Part shown: piece by piece, positions 17,639-26,433 of the stretch
Numbering within the stretch: position 1 is the first letter of the stretch
Layout: each line of letters starts with the position of its first letter
Origin: Bacillus xiapuensis
GTDB lineage: Bacteria; Bacillota; Bacilli; Bacillales; Domibacillaceae
Length of the DNA: 64,000 bases
Reading direction: 5' to 3'
Assembly (NCBI RefSeq): GCF_002797355.1
Contig: NZ_KZ454939.1
Location: 1,149,828-1,213,827 of the forward strand
Program-made: the position numbers and the translations under genes
Notes under the pieces: generated by a model
Told to the model about the DNA's origin: nothing
The model's database searches: none
Seen by the model: the letters and a program-made list of their open reading frames with translations, nothing else

Positions 17639-18507
17639 GTTATGATCAGGCGGAAGGGCTGCGTCAAAAGCTCCATCAATTAAGAGGAGACACAGCCAAA
17701 ACCATTGCGGTCGTCAGTGGAAAAGGCGGCGTTGGAAAATCAAACATTTCCATGAATTTTGCCCTGGATTTAACACGTCATGGGAAAAAAGTGCTAATAT
17801 TTGATATGGATATTGGTATGGGCAATCTCCATGTTCTTACTGGCCAAACGGCTGATGGCACGATCGTTGATTTCTTTGAAAAAAACACGCCGCTGGAAGA
17901 ACTGATCGTGACAGGTCCGGAAGGTGTCGCTTATATTTTGGGAAGCTCCGGGCTTGGCCGCTTAATGGAATGGAATGAGCATCGCTTTGAGAGATGGATC
18001 TCTTCCATAGAGAGATTGCAGCACCACTATGATTATTTGTTATTTGATATGGGAGCTGGAGCAACAAAAGAAACGCTGGATATCGCTATGGCGGCGGAGG
18101 ATGTGTTTGTGATTACAACCCCTGAGCCGACTTCGGTAACGGATGCTTACTCAATGATCAAATATATGCATTTGCATGGCGGCAATGAACACTTTTATCT
18201 AATAGGCAATCGAGTGGAAACAAAGGAAGAGGGGCTGGATACGTTAAGCAGGCTGCAGAGAGCGGTGAGCCGTTTTTTGCAAATAGAGACGGAATTGCTG
18301 GGCGTTTTGCCTGAAGATCACACCGTCAGGAAAGCAGTTACGAACCAAGTGCCATTCTTGCTTTCTTTTCCATATGCACCGGTTTCTATTGCTCTTCAAA
18401 AGGCTGCCCGAAAGTACATGACAGGCTCTTTTGGCGAACCAGCTACGCAGGAGCCTGAAGGATTTATCCGAAAGCTTCGTCATTTTTTCTTGAAAGGCAG
18501 GGGCTGA
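17635..18507 (+). CDS. flhG: FlhG (YlxH), MinD/ParA-type ATPase controlling flagellar number
   Basis: Deviant Walker A ATPase, SGKGGVGKSN at about residues 28-37, with both signature lysines. The extreme N-terminus carries the DQAEGLR element (residues 4-10), the DQAxxLR motif by which FlhG activates the FlhF GTPase. The protein also has FDMDIGMGNLHVLTG (Walker A') and a C-terminal amphipathic region (FIRKLRHFFLKGRG) that could serve as a membrane-targeting helix. It has 290 residues and overlaps flhF by 4 bases. Confidence 0.96.
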   Translation: MSYDQAEGLRQKLHQLRGDTAKTIAVVSGKGGVGKSNISMNFALDLTRHGKKVLIFDMDIGMGNLHVLTGQTADGTIVDFFEKNTPLEELIVTGPEGVAYILGSSGLGRLMEWNEHRFERWISSIERLQHHYDYLLFDMGAGATKETLDIAMAAEDVFVITTPEPTSVTDAYSMIKYMHLHGGNEHFYLIGNRVETKEEGLDTLSRLQRAVSRFLQIETELLGVLPEDHTVRKAVTNQVPFLLSFPYAPVSIALQKAARKYMTGSFGEPATQEPEGFIRKLRHFFLKGRG

Positions 18508-18508
18508 T

Positions 18509-19609
18509 ATGAGAGGGAAAAAAGTATTAGTGGTCGATGATTCGGCTTTTATGAGAAAGTTGATTACAGATTTTTTATCAGCACATCCAGAATTGGACGT
18601 CGTGGCCACTGCTCGCAACGGAAAAGATGCGATTATTAAAGTCGAGAAATATCAGCCGGATGTCATGACAATGGATGTGGAAATGCCTGAAATGGATGGC
18701 TTGGATGCTTTAAGTCATATAATGAAGCATACGCCTACACCAGTTGTCATGCTCTCAAGCTTGACGAAAGAAGGGGCAGAGACGACGCTAATGGCGATGG
18801 AGAGAGGTGCGGTTGACTTTATTGCCAAGCCTTCAGGCACCATTTCATTGGATTTGGAACGAATTAAGGATGAATTAATCGAAAAAGTTCTGGCTGCCAG
18901 CGAGGCAAATATTCGGCCGATCGCGGAGCCTGCTGCTCCTCAGCCTTCTAATTTAGTTATAGAAAGAGAGAATAAGTCGCTTCGCCACCCGCCGAAGCTT
19001 AGCCTTAAGAATCGCGAAGGCCAGAGGGACAAGCCACTGGTTGTGATTGGCACTTCAACGGGAGGACCGAGAGCCCTCCAAAGAGTATTGACAAAACTGC
19101 CTGCTGATTTAGGCGCTCCTGTGCTAATCGTTCAGCATATGCCAGCAGGCTTCACTAAATCGCTGGCACAAAGGCTGGACTCCCTTTCTGCAATAACGGT
19201 AAAAGAAGCGCAAGACGGGGAGGTTATCAGGAAGAATACAGCCTACATTGCACCGGGCAATTACCATTTGAAAGTTAAAAAAGCGGGGGAGTCATTAGCG
19301 GTACATTTAGATCAGTCCCCGCCGGTGAACGGGCATCGTCCATCAGTAGACGCGCTATTTGAATCCGTCAGCGCAGTAGATGGCTTTATGAAAATTGCTG
19401 TTATTATGACCGGAATGGGCGCTGACGGGGCAGAGGGACTGATGAAGATGAAAGAGCTAGGGAAGGTGCGGGCGATTGCAGAATCTAAAGATTCATGTGT
19501 CGTATATGGGATGCCAAGAGCGGCCATCGCAACGCATCTAGTGGATGATGTTGTCGCTGTTAATCAAATCGCAGCAACAATTGAAAAGTATTTACCTCAG
19601 AAAGGGTGA
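18509..19609 (+). CDS. cheB: CheB, chemotaxis protein-glutamate methylesterase
   Basis: Removes methyl groups from (and deamidates) chemoreceptors when phosphorylated by CheA. It has an N-terminal receiver with phospho-acceptor D56 (MTMDVEMPEMDG) and a C-terminal esterase domain. The esterase catalytic Ser is in GTSTGGP (about residue 183), His in IVQHMPAGFT and Asp in MTGMGADGAEG. It has 366 residues. It starts two bases after the flhG stop with AGGCAGGGG upstream. Confidence 0.97.
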   Translation: MRGKKVLVVDDSAFMRKLITDFLSAHPELDVVATARNGKDAIIKVEKYQPDVMTMDVEMPEMDGLDALSHIMKHTPTPVVMLSSLTKEGAETTLMAMERGAVDFIAKPSGTISLDLERIKDELIEKVLAASEANIRPIAEPAAPQPSNLVIERENKSLRHPPKLSLKNREGQRDKPLVVIGTSTGGPRALQRVLTKLPADLGAPVLIVQHMPAGFTKSLAQRLDSLSAITVKEAQDGEVIRKNTAYIAPGNYHLKVKKAGESLAVHLDQSPPVNGHRPSVDALFESVSAVDGFMKIAVIMTGMGADGAEGLMKMKELGKVRAIAESKDSCVVYGMPRAAIATHLVDDVVAVNQIAATIEKYLPQKG

Positions 19610-19616
19610 GCGGCCT

Positions 19617-21656
19617 GTGGAAGTGAATCAATATTTAGAAATATTCATTGACGAAAGCAAGGAACATTTGCAAGCAGTAAATGAGAATCTATTAGAATTA
19701 GAGAAAAACCCGGATGATATGGCGATTGTAAATGAAATCTTTCGATCTGCTCATACATTGAAGGGCATGTCTGCTACGATGGGCTATGAAGATTTAGCCA
19801 ATTTAACACACAAGATGGAAAATGTGCTAGATGCGATTCGCAATCATAAAATCCATGTTACTCCTGAAATCTTGGATGTCGTCTTTGGGTCAATAGATGA
19901 TTTGGAAGCGATGGTCAACGACATCGCGGCTGGCGGCGATGGAAAGCGCGATGTGACAGATATAGTGAGTAAGTTATTGAGTATCGAAAACGGAGAGAGC
20001 ATTTCTGCAGCTGCGGAAACCGCCTCTGCGCAAGATGTGGCTGAGGCGCCGTCTTCGGCTGGATTAACGTACGATGAATTTGAACGCACCGTGATTCAGC
20101 AATCGGCGGAGCAGGGTTTCTCTTGCTATGAAGTCGCCGTTGAACTAAGAAGTGACTGTGTTCTTAAAGCGGCCCGGGTGTTCATGGTTTTTGAAGTTCT
20201 GGAAAAATGCGGAGAAGTAGTCAAGTCTTCCCCTCCCACAGAAAAGCTGGAAGAAGAGCAATTTGATGAGATGTTTACTGTGACGCTGATCACGAAAGAC
20301 GCCATGAACGAAATTGAGAGCAAAGTGAAAAAAGTTTCTGAAGTGGTCACTGTGACGGTGAGTGAAGTTGTCTTAGAACCGCTTAAAGTAACAGCCGTTT
20401 CAGAAACGGAAGAGAAAAAGCCGGTCCCTGCCTCAGCCGAGGCGAAAGCCCCTGATGCAGCGAAGGACAAGAAGAAGGAAAGAAAATCCACCAAGCAAAA
20501 AGCGGTCACTAATAAGACCATTCGTGTCAATATTGAACGTCTGGATATCTTAATGAATCTGTTTGAAGAGCTAGTGATCGACAGAGGAAGACTGGAGCAA
20601 ATTTCTGGAGAGCTTAATCACCCCGAACTAAATGAAACCGTCGAACGCATGTCCCGTACGTCGGGTGATTTGCAAAACATTATTCTTAATATGCGGATGG
20701 TGCCGGTAGAAACGGTATTCAATCGTTTCCCGCGGATGGTTCGTCAGCTGGCGCGCGATTTAAACAAACAGGTCAATCTGGAAATCATCGGTGCTGAAAC
20801 GGAGCTGGACCGTACAGTCATCGACGAAATCGGCGATCCGCTCGTGCATTTAATCCGCAACGCGATTGATCACGGGGTTGAAATGCCGGAGGAAAGAAAA
20901 GCAAAAGGCAAACCGGAAGAAGGAACGGTGAAGCTCAAAGCCTTCCATAGCGGCAACCATGTTTTCATAGAAATTGAAGATGATGGCGCTGGCATTAATA
21001 AAGAAAAAGTGCTGAGCAAAGCTTTAGAGAAAGGGGTCGTCACAGAGGAGCAGGCGGCTTCGCTGACAGACAAACAAATTTATGAACTGATCATGGCCTC
21101 CGGCTTTTCAACTGCTGATCAGGTATCCGATATTTCAGGCCGGGGAGTGGGCTTGGATGTAGTAAAAACAACTATCGAGTCGCTGGGAGGATCCATTAGC
21201 ATCGACGCTGTAGAAGGAGAGGGATCGATCTTCTCTGTTCAATTGCCGCTGACATTATCGATTATCTCCGTCATGCTTGTCGAAGTGGAGAAAGAGAAAT
21301 ACGCTATTCCGCTGTCATCGATTATTGAAACAGCGATTGTCAAGAAGGAAGATGTATTGAACGCTCATTCACAGCAAGTGATTGATTTCCGGGGGAAAGT
21401 TGTACCGCTCGTTTTCTTGGAAGAAATCTTTGATGTGCCGGCAGTCAGTGAATCGGATGAATACTATTCCATCGTCATTGTGCGAAAAGGAGACAGAATG
21501 GCAGGGCTTGTGGTGGATTCCTTTATTGGCCAGCAGGAAGTAGTATTGAAATCACTGGGCAATTATTTGACGAATGTATTCGCTATCTCTGGTGCTACCA
21601 TTTTAGGAGACGGACAGGTAGCTTTAATTATTGACTGCAATGCCTTGATAAAATAA
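19617..21656 (+). CDS. cheA: CheA, chemotaxis histidine kinase
   Basis: Receptor-coupled kinase that phosphorylates CheY and CheB. The P1 domain has the phospho-His at about residue 46 (RSAHTLKGM). A P2 region, an Ala/Lys-rich linker (about residues 270-310), dimerisation P3, the ATPase P4 (HLIRNAIDHGVE, DDGAGI, GRGVGLDVV) and the CheW-like P5 follow. The start is GTG 19617, 8 bases after AAAGGGTG; the longer open frame would extend back into cheB and lacks a site. It has 679 residues. Confidence 0.97.
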   Translation: MEVNQYLEIFIDESKEHLQAVNENLLELEKNPDDMAIVNEIFRSAHTLKGMSATMGYEDLANLTHKMENVLDAIRNHKIHVTPEILDVVFGSIDDLEAMVNDIAAGGDGKRDVTDIVSKLLSIENGESISAAAETASAQDVAEAPSSAGLTYDEFERTVIQQSAEQGFSCYEVAVELRSDCVLKAARVFMVFEVLEKCGEVVKSSPPTEKLEEEQFDEMFTVTLITKDAMNEIESKVKKVSEVVTVTVSEVVLEPLKVTAVSETEEKKPVPASAEAKAPDAAKDKKKERKSTKQKAVTNKTIRVNIERLDILMNLFEELVIDRGRLEQISGELNHPELNETVERMSRTSGDLQNIILNMRMVPVETVFNRFPRMVRQLARDLNKQVNLEIIGAETELDRTVIDEIGDPLVHLIRNAIDHGVEMPEERKAKGKPEEGTVKLKAFHSGNHVFIEIEDDGAGINKEKVLSKALEKGVVTEEQAASLTDKQIYELIMASGFSTADQVSDISGRGVGLDVVKTTIESLGGSISIDAVEGEGSIFSVQLPLTLSIISVMLVEVEKEKYAIPLSSIIETAIVKKEDVLNAHSQQVIDFRGKVVPLVFLEEIFDVPAVSESDEYYSIVIVRKGDRMAGLVVDSFIGQQEVVLKSLGNYLTNVFAISGATILGDGQVALIIDCNALIK

Positions 21657-21677
21657 TTGGTAGAAGGAAGGATCAAT

Positions 21678-22115
21678 ATGACTGAAACAGTAGCTCCGTC
21701 TGCAATCAAAGTAATCGCATTTCAATTATTAGATAAGGAATATGCGTTTCCTGTTCATCAAGTCAAATCAATTGAGAAATTAATGCATATTACGCGCGTG
21801 CCCGGAACAGTTCCTTTTATTAAGGGAGTGATTAATCTGCGGGGAGTCGTTATGCCTGTCATTGACTTGAGAAAAAGATTCAATCTCCCGAGCGAAGAAT
21901 ATAGTGAAAGCACTAGAATTATTATCGCCTCTCTCGAAGATATGGAAATTGGTCTTGTCGTTGACAGTGCCAATGATGTCTTAGACATACCGAGCGAGAT
22001 TATTGAACCTCAGCCGGATGTGGTCGGTTCAGTAGAAACGGATTACATTACTGGAGTGGCTAAGCTTGATAAAAGATTGTTAATTCTATTAAGTTTAGAA
22101 AAAGTATTTAAATAG
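21678..22115 (+). CDS. cheW: CheW, chemotaxis coupling protein
   Basis: Adaptor between receptors and CheA. It is a single CheW SH3-like domain of 145 residues with the core VPGTVPFIKGVINLRGVVMP followed by VIDLRKRF. The start is ATG 21678, behind GAAGGAAGG (21663-21671). An in-frame TTG at 21657 lacks a site. It sits between cheA and cheC as in B. subtilis. Confidence 0.97.
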   Translation: MTETVAPSAIKVIAFQLLDKEYAFPVHQVKSIEKLMHITRVPGTVPFIKGVINLRGVVMPVIDLRKRFNLPSEEYSESTRIIIASLEDMEIGLVVDSANDVLDIPSEIIEPQPDVVGSVETDYITGVAKLDKRLLILLSLEKVFK

Positions 22116-22126
22116 AGGCAGAAAAG

Positions 22127-22768
22127 ATGAACTATATTGAACAAATTGAACATTTTCATTTGGATGTCTTAAAAGAAATCGGAAACATCGGAGCCGGTCA
22201 CGCCGCAACAGCTCTGTCCACGCTGTTAAATAGAAAGATCGATATGATGGTTCCCAGTGTGCGCATTGCCGCATTTAACGACATGATGGAGATGGCCGGC
22301 GGAGCCGACCAAGAAATTGTGAGCGTCAGTTTGCGGATTGAAGGGGATATTACGGGAAACATGTTTTTTACCTTGTCTTTTGAGCAAGCGGAGCTTTTTA
22401 TCCAAAAGATGACCGGTGACCGCGAATTTTCTTTCCAGCGTCCTGATGACAAGCATCTGGGCTTTTCCGCCATGCAGGAGCTCGGCAATATCTTATCCGG
22501 TTCATATTTATCCGCACTTGGGGATTTCACCAAACTGCAGCTTTATCCATCTGTGCCGGAGCTCGCGATCGATATGTTTGGGGCTATCATTAGCTACGGG
22601 CTGGTGGAAGCCTCCCGGTACGGAGACTACGCCATCGTGATTGATACGGTGCTCGAGGATGCGGAAGCAACAGAGAGAGAAGAAGTAAAGGGCCATTTCT
22701 TTTTGCTTCCTGACCCGCAGTCTTTTCCCCCGCTCTTTCGCGCATTAGGGGTCGAGTTAAATGAATAG
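22127..22768 (+). CDS. cheC: CheC, CheY-P phosphatase
   Basis: Dephosphorylates CheY-P and pairs with CheD in adaptation. It carries two CheC-type active-site helices, LKEIGNIGAGHAATALSTLL (about residues 12-31) and FSAMQELGNILSGSYLSALG (about residues 112-131), each with the E-x2-N pair. It has 213 residues. The 3' end overlaps cheD by 8 bases, which fits their physical partnership. Confidence 0.97.
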   Translation: MNYIEQIEHFHLDVLKEIGNIGAGHAATALSTLLNRKIDMMVPSVRIAAFNDMMEMAGGADQEIVSVSLRIEGDITGNMFFTLSFEQAELFIQKMTGDREFSFQRPDDKHLGFSAMQELGNILSGSYLSALGDFTKLQLYPSVPELAIDMFGAIISYGLVEASRYGDYAIVIDTVLEDAEATEREEVKGHFFLLPDPQSFPPLFRALGVELNE

Positions 22769-23258
22769 CGTCGCGCCAATTGTAAAAGTAGGGATCGCTG
22801 ATTTAAATATCGTTCGTTCTCCCGGATCGATACGCACATCCGGGCTGGGCTCCTGCGTCGGCGTCGTCATTTATGACGAGCGGCTATCCTTGGGGGGAAT
22901 GGTGCACGTCATGCTTCCGGATTCTGCGCTCGCCAAAACAGAAAATATCAACAAAGCAAAATTCGCTGATACCGGGATTGAAGAATTACTGAGGCTCTTA
23001 AAAAAGGAAGGTGCGCAGTCATTCAGACTGAAGGCAAAAATTGCTGGCGGTGCTCAAATGTTTAAATTCAGTCCTCAAAGCGATGCCATGAGAATCGGTC
23101 CAAGAAATGTCGAAGCTGTAAAGGAAAAGCTGCGAAAGGAACATATTCAAATCGTCGCTGAAGATGTCGGAGGAAACAGCGGCCGGACGATCGAATTTTA
23201 TCCGGACACGTGCCAACTGCATATTCGGACGGTGAATAAAGGAGTTTGTGAGATTTAA
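22761..23258 (+). CDS. cheD: CheD, chemoreceptor glutamine deamidase
   Basis: Deamidates receptor glutamines and modulates CheC. The catalytic region TSGLGSCVGVVIYD (about residues 26-39; Cys near 33) and the conserved His (GGMVHVMLPD) are present, as is KIAGGAQMF. It has 165 residues. It starts inside cheC and its stop shares bases with the next ATG (TAATG). Confidence 0.97.
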   Translation: MNSVAPIVKVGIADLNIVRSPGSIRTSGLGSCVGVVIYDERLSLGGMVHVMLPDSALAKTENINKAKFADTGIEELLRLLKKEGAQSFRLKAKIAGGAQMFKFSPQSDAMRIGPRNVEAVKEKLRKEHIQIVAEDVGGNSGRTIEFYPDTCQLHIRTVNKGVCEI

Positions 23259-23611
23259 TGAGAGGGTCAATTTTCTGGAATATTTGGAGTTTGATTGCCG
23301 GTTTCACTCTTTATTTTTTGCTTTCTTTCACAAAAGGGGAGCCCCTGCCGGTGATTGCAGGGTCCTTTGCTGCTGGTGCCGTCTTTTTTATACTGACATT
23401 TATCGTGCGGTGGATGCTGCATGTGGCATTTCCGCCTGGAAGCTACGCGGATATGACAGAATATGAGGAGCAATCTTCTGATCAGAATAAGAAGGAAGAG
23501 ATGCCGGCAGCTTCTGCGAATTCAGATGGGGAAGTGAATCCTTCAGAGAAAAAAACGGAGATTAACAGTGAAAAAACAGCGGCTGTCATTCGCAACATGA
23601 TGAATGAGTAA
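23258..23611 (+). CDS. Small two-TM protein of unknown function between cheD and sigD
   Basis: 117 residues, ATG overlapping the cheD stop (TAATG), so it is probably translationally coupled and part of the operon. Two hydrophobic helices are visible (about residues 4-24, and 31-54 ending near HVAFPPGSYAD). A hydrophilic acidic tail follows and ends in a short helix, KTAAVIRNMMNE. I do not recognise a named family. B. subtilis has no gene in this position as I recall, though related Bacillaceae do carry small genes here. A role in chemotaxis or SigD biology is only inferred from position. Confidence 0.75.
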   Translation: MRGSIFWNIWSLIAGFTLYFLLSFTKGEPLPVIAGSFAAGAVFFILTFIVRWMLHVAFPPGSYADMTEYEEQSSDQNKKEEMPAASANSDGEVNPSEKKTEINSEKTAAVIRNMMNE

Positions 23612-23654
23612 AGGTCGCCCTGAAGTGAAAAACGGTTAGAAAAAGAAGAAGCGC

Positions 23655-23684
23655 TTGTCTAATCACGATCCCTTTCTTTAAAAT
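23655..23684 (+). promoter_or_regulatory. Possible sigma-A promoter upstream of sigD
   Basis: TTGTCT (23655-23660) and TAAAAT (23679-23684) are 18 bases apart in the 153-base gap before sigD. Both boxes are imperfect. It could give sigD expression separate from the 23-kb upstream transcript. A SigD-type TAAA...GCCGATAT motif was not seen here. Confidence 0.3.
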
Positions 23685-23764
23685 GCGAAACAGAAAAGAT
23701 CAGCCGCCTGATGATAAGGTTAGATACAATAAACTTCTCTACGAGTTCAATCCGAGGAGGAGAG

Positions 23765-24538
23765 ATGAGCATGGCTAAAGCCAACGTGAATGAAGAACAA
23801 CGATTATGGGCCGCGTGGAAAGGTAATCAAGATGCGCATGCAGGAAATTTGCTCGTAGAACGGTACATGCCCCTTGTTTCCTTTCATTCACAGCGGATAT
23901 CAGCCAATTTGCCGAAGAGCGTCAATAAAGAAGATATCAAGAGCTTAGGATTGATGGGTCTGTTAGATGCATTGCGAAAATTCGATCCTTCCAGGGATTT
24001 GAAATTCGACACGTATGCATCCTTCCGCATCCGCGGAGCGATTCTTGACGGTCTTCGTAAAGAGGACTGGCTGCCTCGAGGAACGAGAGAAAAAACGAAA
24101 AGAATTGAAGCTAAAATAGAAGAAATGGAACAAAAGCTCTTGCGCCAAGTTTCAGCTGCTGAAGTTGCAGAGCAGCTTGGAATGTCAGAAGCTGAGGTTC
24201 ATCAAGCGATGACCGAGCATTTATTCTCCCATGTGCTATCCATGGATGAGCAAATTCAAGATCATGATGAAGCGGATGGCAAAGGCTTTGTCCTGAAGGA
24301 TGAAAAGACGAAAACGCCCGAGGAAGAGCTTGTCAAGGGAGAGCTAATTGAAGAATTGACGGAGGAAATTACGAAGCTCACGTCGAAAGAGCAGATGGTG
24401 CTGAGTTTGTTTTACCATGAAGAACTGACCCTTACAGAAATCGGCGAAGTCATGAACCTTTCCACTTCTAGAATTTCGCAAATTCATTCTAAAGCGATAT
24501 TTAAACTGAAAAACCAGCTCCGTAAATTAAACCATTAA
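23765..24538 (+). CDS. sigD: SigD, flagellar/motility sigma factor (sigma-28 family)
   Basis: Directs transcription of late flagellar, chemotaxis and autolysin genes. Sigma region 2 is clear (PKSVNKEDIKSLGLMGLLDA, then FDPSRDLKFDTYASFRIRGA and ILDGLRKEDWLPR). Region 4 is also clear (LTEIGEVMNLSTSRISQIHS). ATG 23765 and ATG 23771 follow AGGAGG (23755-23760). The second has the better spacer (10) and gives 255 residues, close to the B. subtilis protein; 23765 gives 257. Position at the end of the fla/che operon is conserved. Confidence 0.96.
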   Translation: MSMAKANVNEEQRLWAAWKGNQDAHAGNLLVERYMPLVSFHSQRISANLPKSVNKEDIKSLGLMGLLDALRKFDPSRDLKFDTYASFRIRGAILDGLRKEDWLPRGTREKTKRIEAKIEEMEQKLLRQVSAAEVAEQLGMSEAEVHQAMTEHLFSHVLSMDEQIQDHDEADGKGFVLKDEKTKTPEEELVKGELIEELTEEITKLTSKEQMVLSLFYHEELTLTEIGEVMNLSTSRISQIHSKAIFKLKNQLRKLNH

Positions 24539-24558
24539 CAGATGGGTGGGGAAATAAA

Positions 24559-24861
24559 GTGGGCTTAGAATCGATTGACATGCAGCTGGCTCTCTCAAGG
24601 AGCGTGGAAGCGGGAAAAACCAGCCAGCAGCATCAGCAGCATGGCCAGCTGATGCAGGAATATGCTGGTGTTCAAGCGGAAAAAGAGCGCGAGAAAAAGC
24701 GCAAAACGGTGGTTGAAAAAGAAGAAGCGGCAAAGGCGAGCTTGACGGGTGAAGAGGGAGAAAGCGGGCAGCCGCTTCATCAGAACGGAAGAAAGAAAAA
24801 AGCAGAAGAAGCTCATGCAAACCATCCTTACAAAGGACAACAAATTGATGTTAGAGGATAA
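24559..24861 (+). CDS. Small hydrophilic protein between sigD and swrB
   Basis: 100 residues from GTG 24559 with GGTGGGGA upstream, in the operon 20 bases after sigD. It is highly charged, with a long Lys/Glu-rich central helix (EYAGVQAEKEREKKRKTVVE) and a C-terminal NHPYKGQQIDVRG. That tail resembles short conserved endings of small Firmicute proteins found near sigma-28 genes. No TM or catalytic motif is visible and no function can be given. The coding claim rests on start, ribosome site, spacing and absence of a better alternative on either strand. Confidence 0.7.
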   Translation: MGLESIDMQLALSRSVEAGKTSQQHQQHGQLMQEYAGVQAEKEREKKRKTVVEKEEAAKASLTGEEGESGQPLHQNGRKKKAEEAHANHPYKGQQIDVRG

Positions 24862-24867
24862 TGATTT

Positions 24868-25401
24868 ATGATGATGACAGCTTTCATACTCATTTCATTT
24901 CTATTGCACGCCGTTTCCTTGTTCGCCGTTATCTTGCTGTTTACAAGGCAGAATCGTTTGATCGAAGTGAAGAAGCAGCAGCAAAAGATCGCGAAGGACA
25001 TGGAAGAAATGATGGAAGCCTATCTAATAGAAATGAAAGAAGAAAACGAGAAATTCATTCGGGAGCTATCCGAACCGGTCAAGGAGCCGCCACCTGCGCC
25101 GTCAGACAAACAAACGGCTAAAGCGGAAGGAGCAAAGGGCACGTCACCCAATTTGGCGCTGACGCTGCCATCTCTGCAAAGAGCGAGAGCAGCAAATGGA
25201 TATAAATCGATAAGCAGTCAAGAGCAAGCTGTGGAAGAGGAAACGGAAGAGGCTTCCGCTTCCCCGGATAATATCGAAAGCCGGATTTTTCAGCTGCGCA
25301 ATCAAGGGATGAGCAATGAAGAAATTGCTAAGAAATTAAATAAGGGCAAGACCGAAATTGAACTGGCATTGAAATTTTTCAATGCCGGCAAAAATAGTTG
25401 A
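24868..25401 (+). CDS. swrB: SwrB (YlxL), swarming/flagellar assembly regulator
   Basis: Membrane-anchored protein that in B. subtilis promotes the switch to late flagellar secretion and swarming. There is one N-terminal TM helix (AFILISFLLHAVSLFAVILL), then a coiled coil (KKQQQKIAKDMEEMMEAYLI) and a low-complexity linker. A C-terminal HTH-like segment (IFQLRNQGMSNEEIAKKLNK) with GKTEIELALKFF is typical of the family. It has 177 residues from ATG 24868; GAGGA sits 9 bases upstream. It is the last gene of the fla/che operon. Confidence 0.9.
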   Translation: MMMTAFILISFLLHAVSLFAVILLFTRQNRLIEVKKQQQKIAKDMEEMMEAYLIEMKEENEKFIRELSEPVKEPPPAPSDKQTAKAEGAKGTSPNLALTLPSLQRARAANGYKSISSQEQAVEEETEEASASPDNIESRIFQLRNQGMSNEEIAKKLNKGKTEIELALKFFNAGKNS

Positions 25402-25426
25402 TTGCACTGCCGGTTTATGTTATATT
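25398..25426 (+). promoter_or_regulatory. Sigma-A promoter for rpsB, overlapping the swrB stop
   Basis: TTGATT (25398-25403), 17 bases, then an extended -10 TGTTATATT (TG at 25418, hexamer TATATT 25421-25426). The -35 overlaps the swrB stop codon (25399-25401). Confidence 0.7.
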
Positions 25427-25432
25427 TACTAA

Positions 25433-25545
25433 CGGTGTTAATACACACGCTCCCTGATTTGGACAGACGGTGCTGTATTTATACAGTTTCTGAACAAAGA
25501 TGATGAGAGCGGAGGACCATTAAAAACCATTAGGAGGAATTACAC
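25433..25545 (+). promoter_or_regulatory. rpsB 5' leader with hairpins (possible r-protein S2 autoregulatory leader)
   Basis: About 110 bases of untranslated leader follow the rpsB promoter. Two small hairpins are visible, GTGT/ACAC around TAAT (near 25436-25449) and CTGTAT/ATACAG (near 25473-25486). The ribosome site is TAGGAGGAATT. r-protein genes commonly carry autoregulatory leaders; that this one binds S2 is inference. Confidence 0.4.
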
Positions 25546-26289
25546 ATGTCAGTTATTTCAATGAAGCAATTGCTTGAAGCTGGTGTGCACTTTGGACACC
25601 AAACACGCCGCTGGAACCCAAAGATGAAGAAATACATCTTCCAAGAGCGTAACGGAATCTACATTATCGACCTTCAAAAGACCGTCAGAAAGGTCGAAGA
25701 AGCGTATAAATTCGTGAGAGAACTAGCTGAAAACGGCGGGAAGGTTCTTTTCGTCGGTACGAAAAAACAAGCTCAGGAATCCGTGAAGGTTGAAGCGGAA
25801 CGCGCTGGAATGTTCTATGTAAACCAACGCTGGTTAGGCGGAACATTAACGAACTTCTCAACTATTCAAAAGCGTGTTCAGCGCTTGAAAAACATCGAGA
25901 AAATGGAAGAAGACGGAACATTTGAAGTGCTTCCTAAAAAAGAAGTCGTTCAACTGAAAAAAGAGCATGAGCGCTTAGTTAAATTCTTAGGCGGAATCAG
26001 AGATATGAAAGATCTTCCTGACGCGCTGTTCATTATCGATCCGCGCAAAGAGCGCATTGCGGTTGCTGAAGCTCGCAAATTAAATATTCCAATTGTCGGA
26101 ATCGTTGATACAAACTGTGATCCGGATGAAATTGATTATGTCATCCCAGCGAATGATGACGCGATCCGCGCCGTTAAATTGCTGACTGGCAAAATGGCTG
26201 ATGCGATTCTAGAAGCTAAGCAAGGCGAAGAAACTGCAGAAGAAGCCGAAGAAGCGCAAGCCGAAGAAGCAGCTGCATCTGCTGAGTAA
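25546..26289 (+). CDS. rpsB: 30S ribosomal protein S2
   Basis: Start [20 protein letters not shown] and the family blocks [34 protein letters not shown] and [20 protein letters not shown] are intact. It has 247 residues with an acidic Glu/Ala-rich C-terminal tail. It has its own promoter and is followed by an intrinsic terminator before tsf, the usual partner. Confidence 0.98.
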   Translation: MSVISMKQLLEAGVHFGHQTRRWNPKMKKYIFQERNGIYIIDLQKTVRKVEEAYKFVRELAENGGKVLFVGTKKQAQESVKVEAERAGMFYVNQRWLGGTLTNFSTIQKRVQRLKNIEKMEEDGTFEVLPKKEVVQLKKEHERLVKFLGGIRDMKDLPDALFIIDPRKERIAVAEARKLNIPIVGIVDTNCDPDEIDYVIPANDDAIRAVKLLTGKMADAILEAKQGEETAEEAEEAQAEEAAASAE

Positions 26290-26300
26290 GATGCAACGAA

Positions 26301-26337
26301 AAGGTGATAAGACGAGAGTCCCTTATCACCTTTTTTT
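26301..26337 (+). terminator. Intrinsic terminator after rpsB
   Basis: AAGGTGATAAG (26301-26311) pairs with CTTATCACCTT (26322-26332) over a 10-base loop, followed by a run of T to 26337. Readthrough is expected to feed tsf. Confidence 0.9.
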
Positions 26338-26350
26338 AAAGAAAAAAGCT

Positions 26351-26378
26351 ATTCGAAAGGTATAGAAGCCTTTCGAAT
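26351..26378 (+). promoter_or_regulatory. Hairpin in the tsf leader
   Basis: Perfect 10-bp inverted repeat ATTCGAAAGG / CCTTTCGAAT with an 8-base loop and no U-tract. It lies in the rpsB-tsf gap 55 bases ahead of the tsf start. It may be an mRNA processing or stability element; function unknown. Confidence 0.5.
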
Positions 26379-26433
26379 GCTGATGATAAATGCATAAAGG
26401 CTTTACATACGACTTGAAGGAGGAAGATTTCTT

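Noticed and set aside
24861-25121. Open frame overlapping the start of swrB in another phase
   Set aside because: swrB in the other phase has the ribosome site, TM helix and family C-terminus; this frame gives only charged low-complexity sequence.
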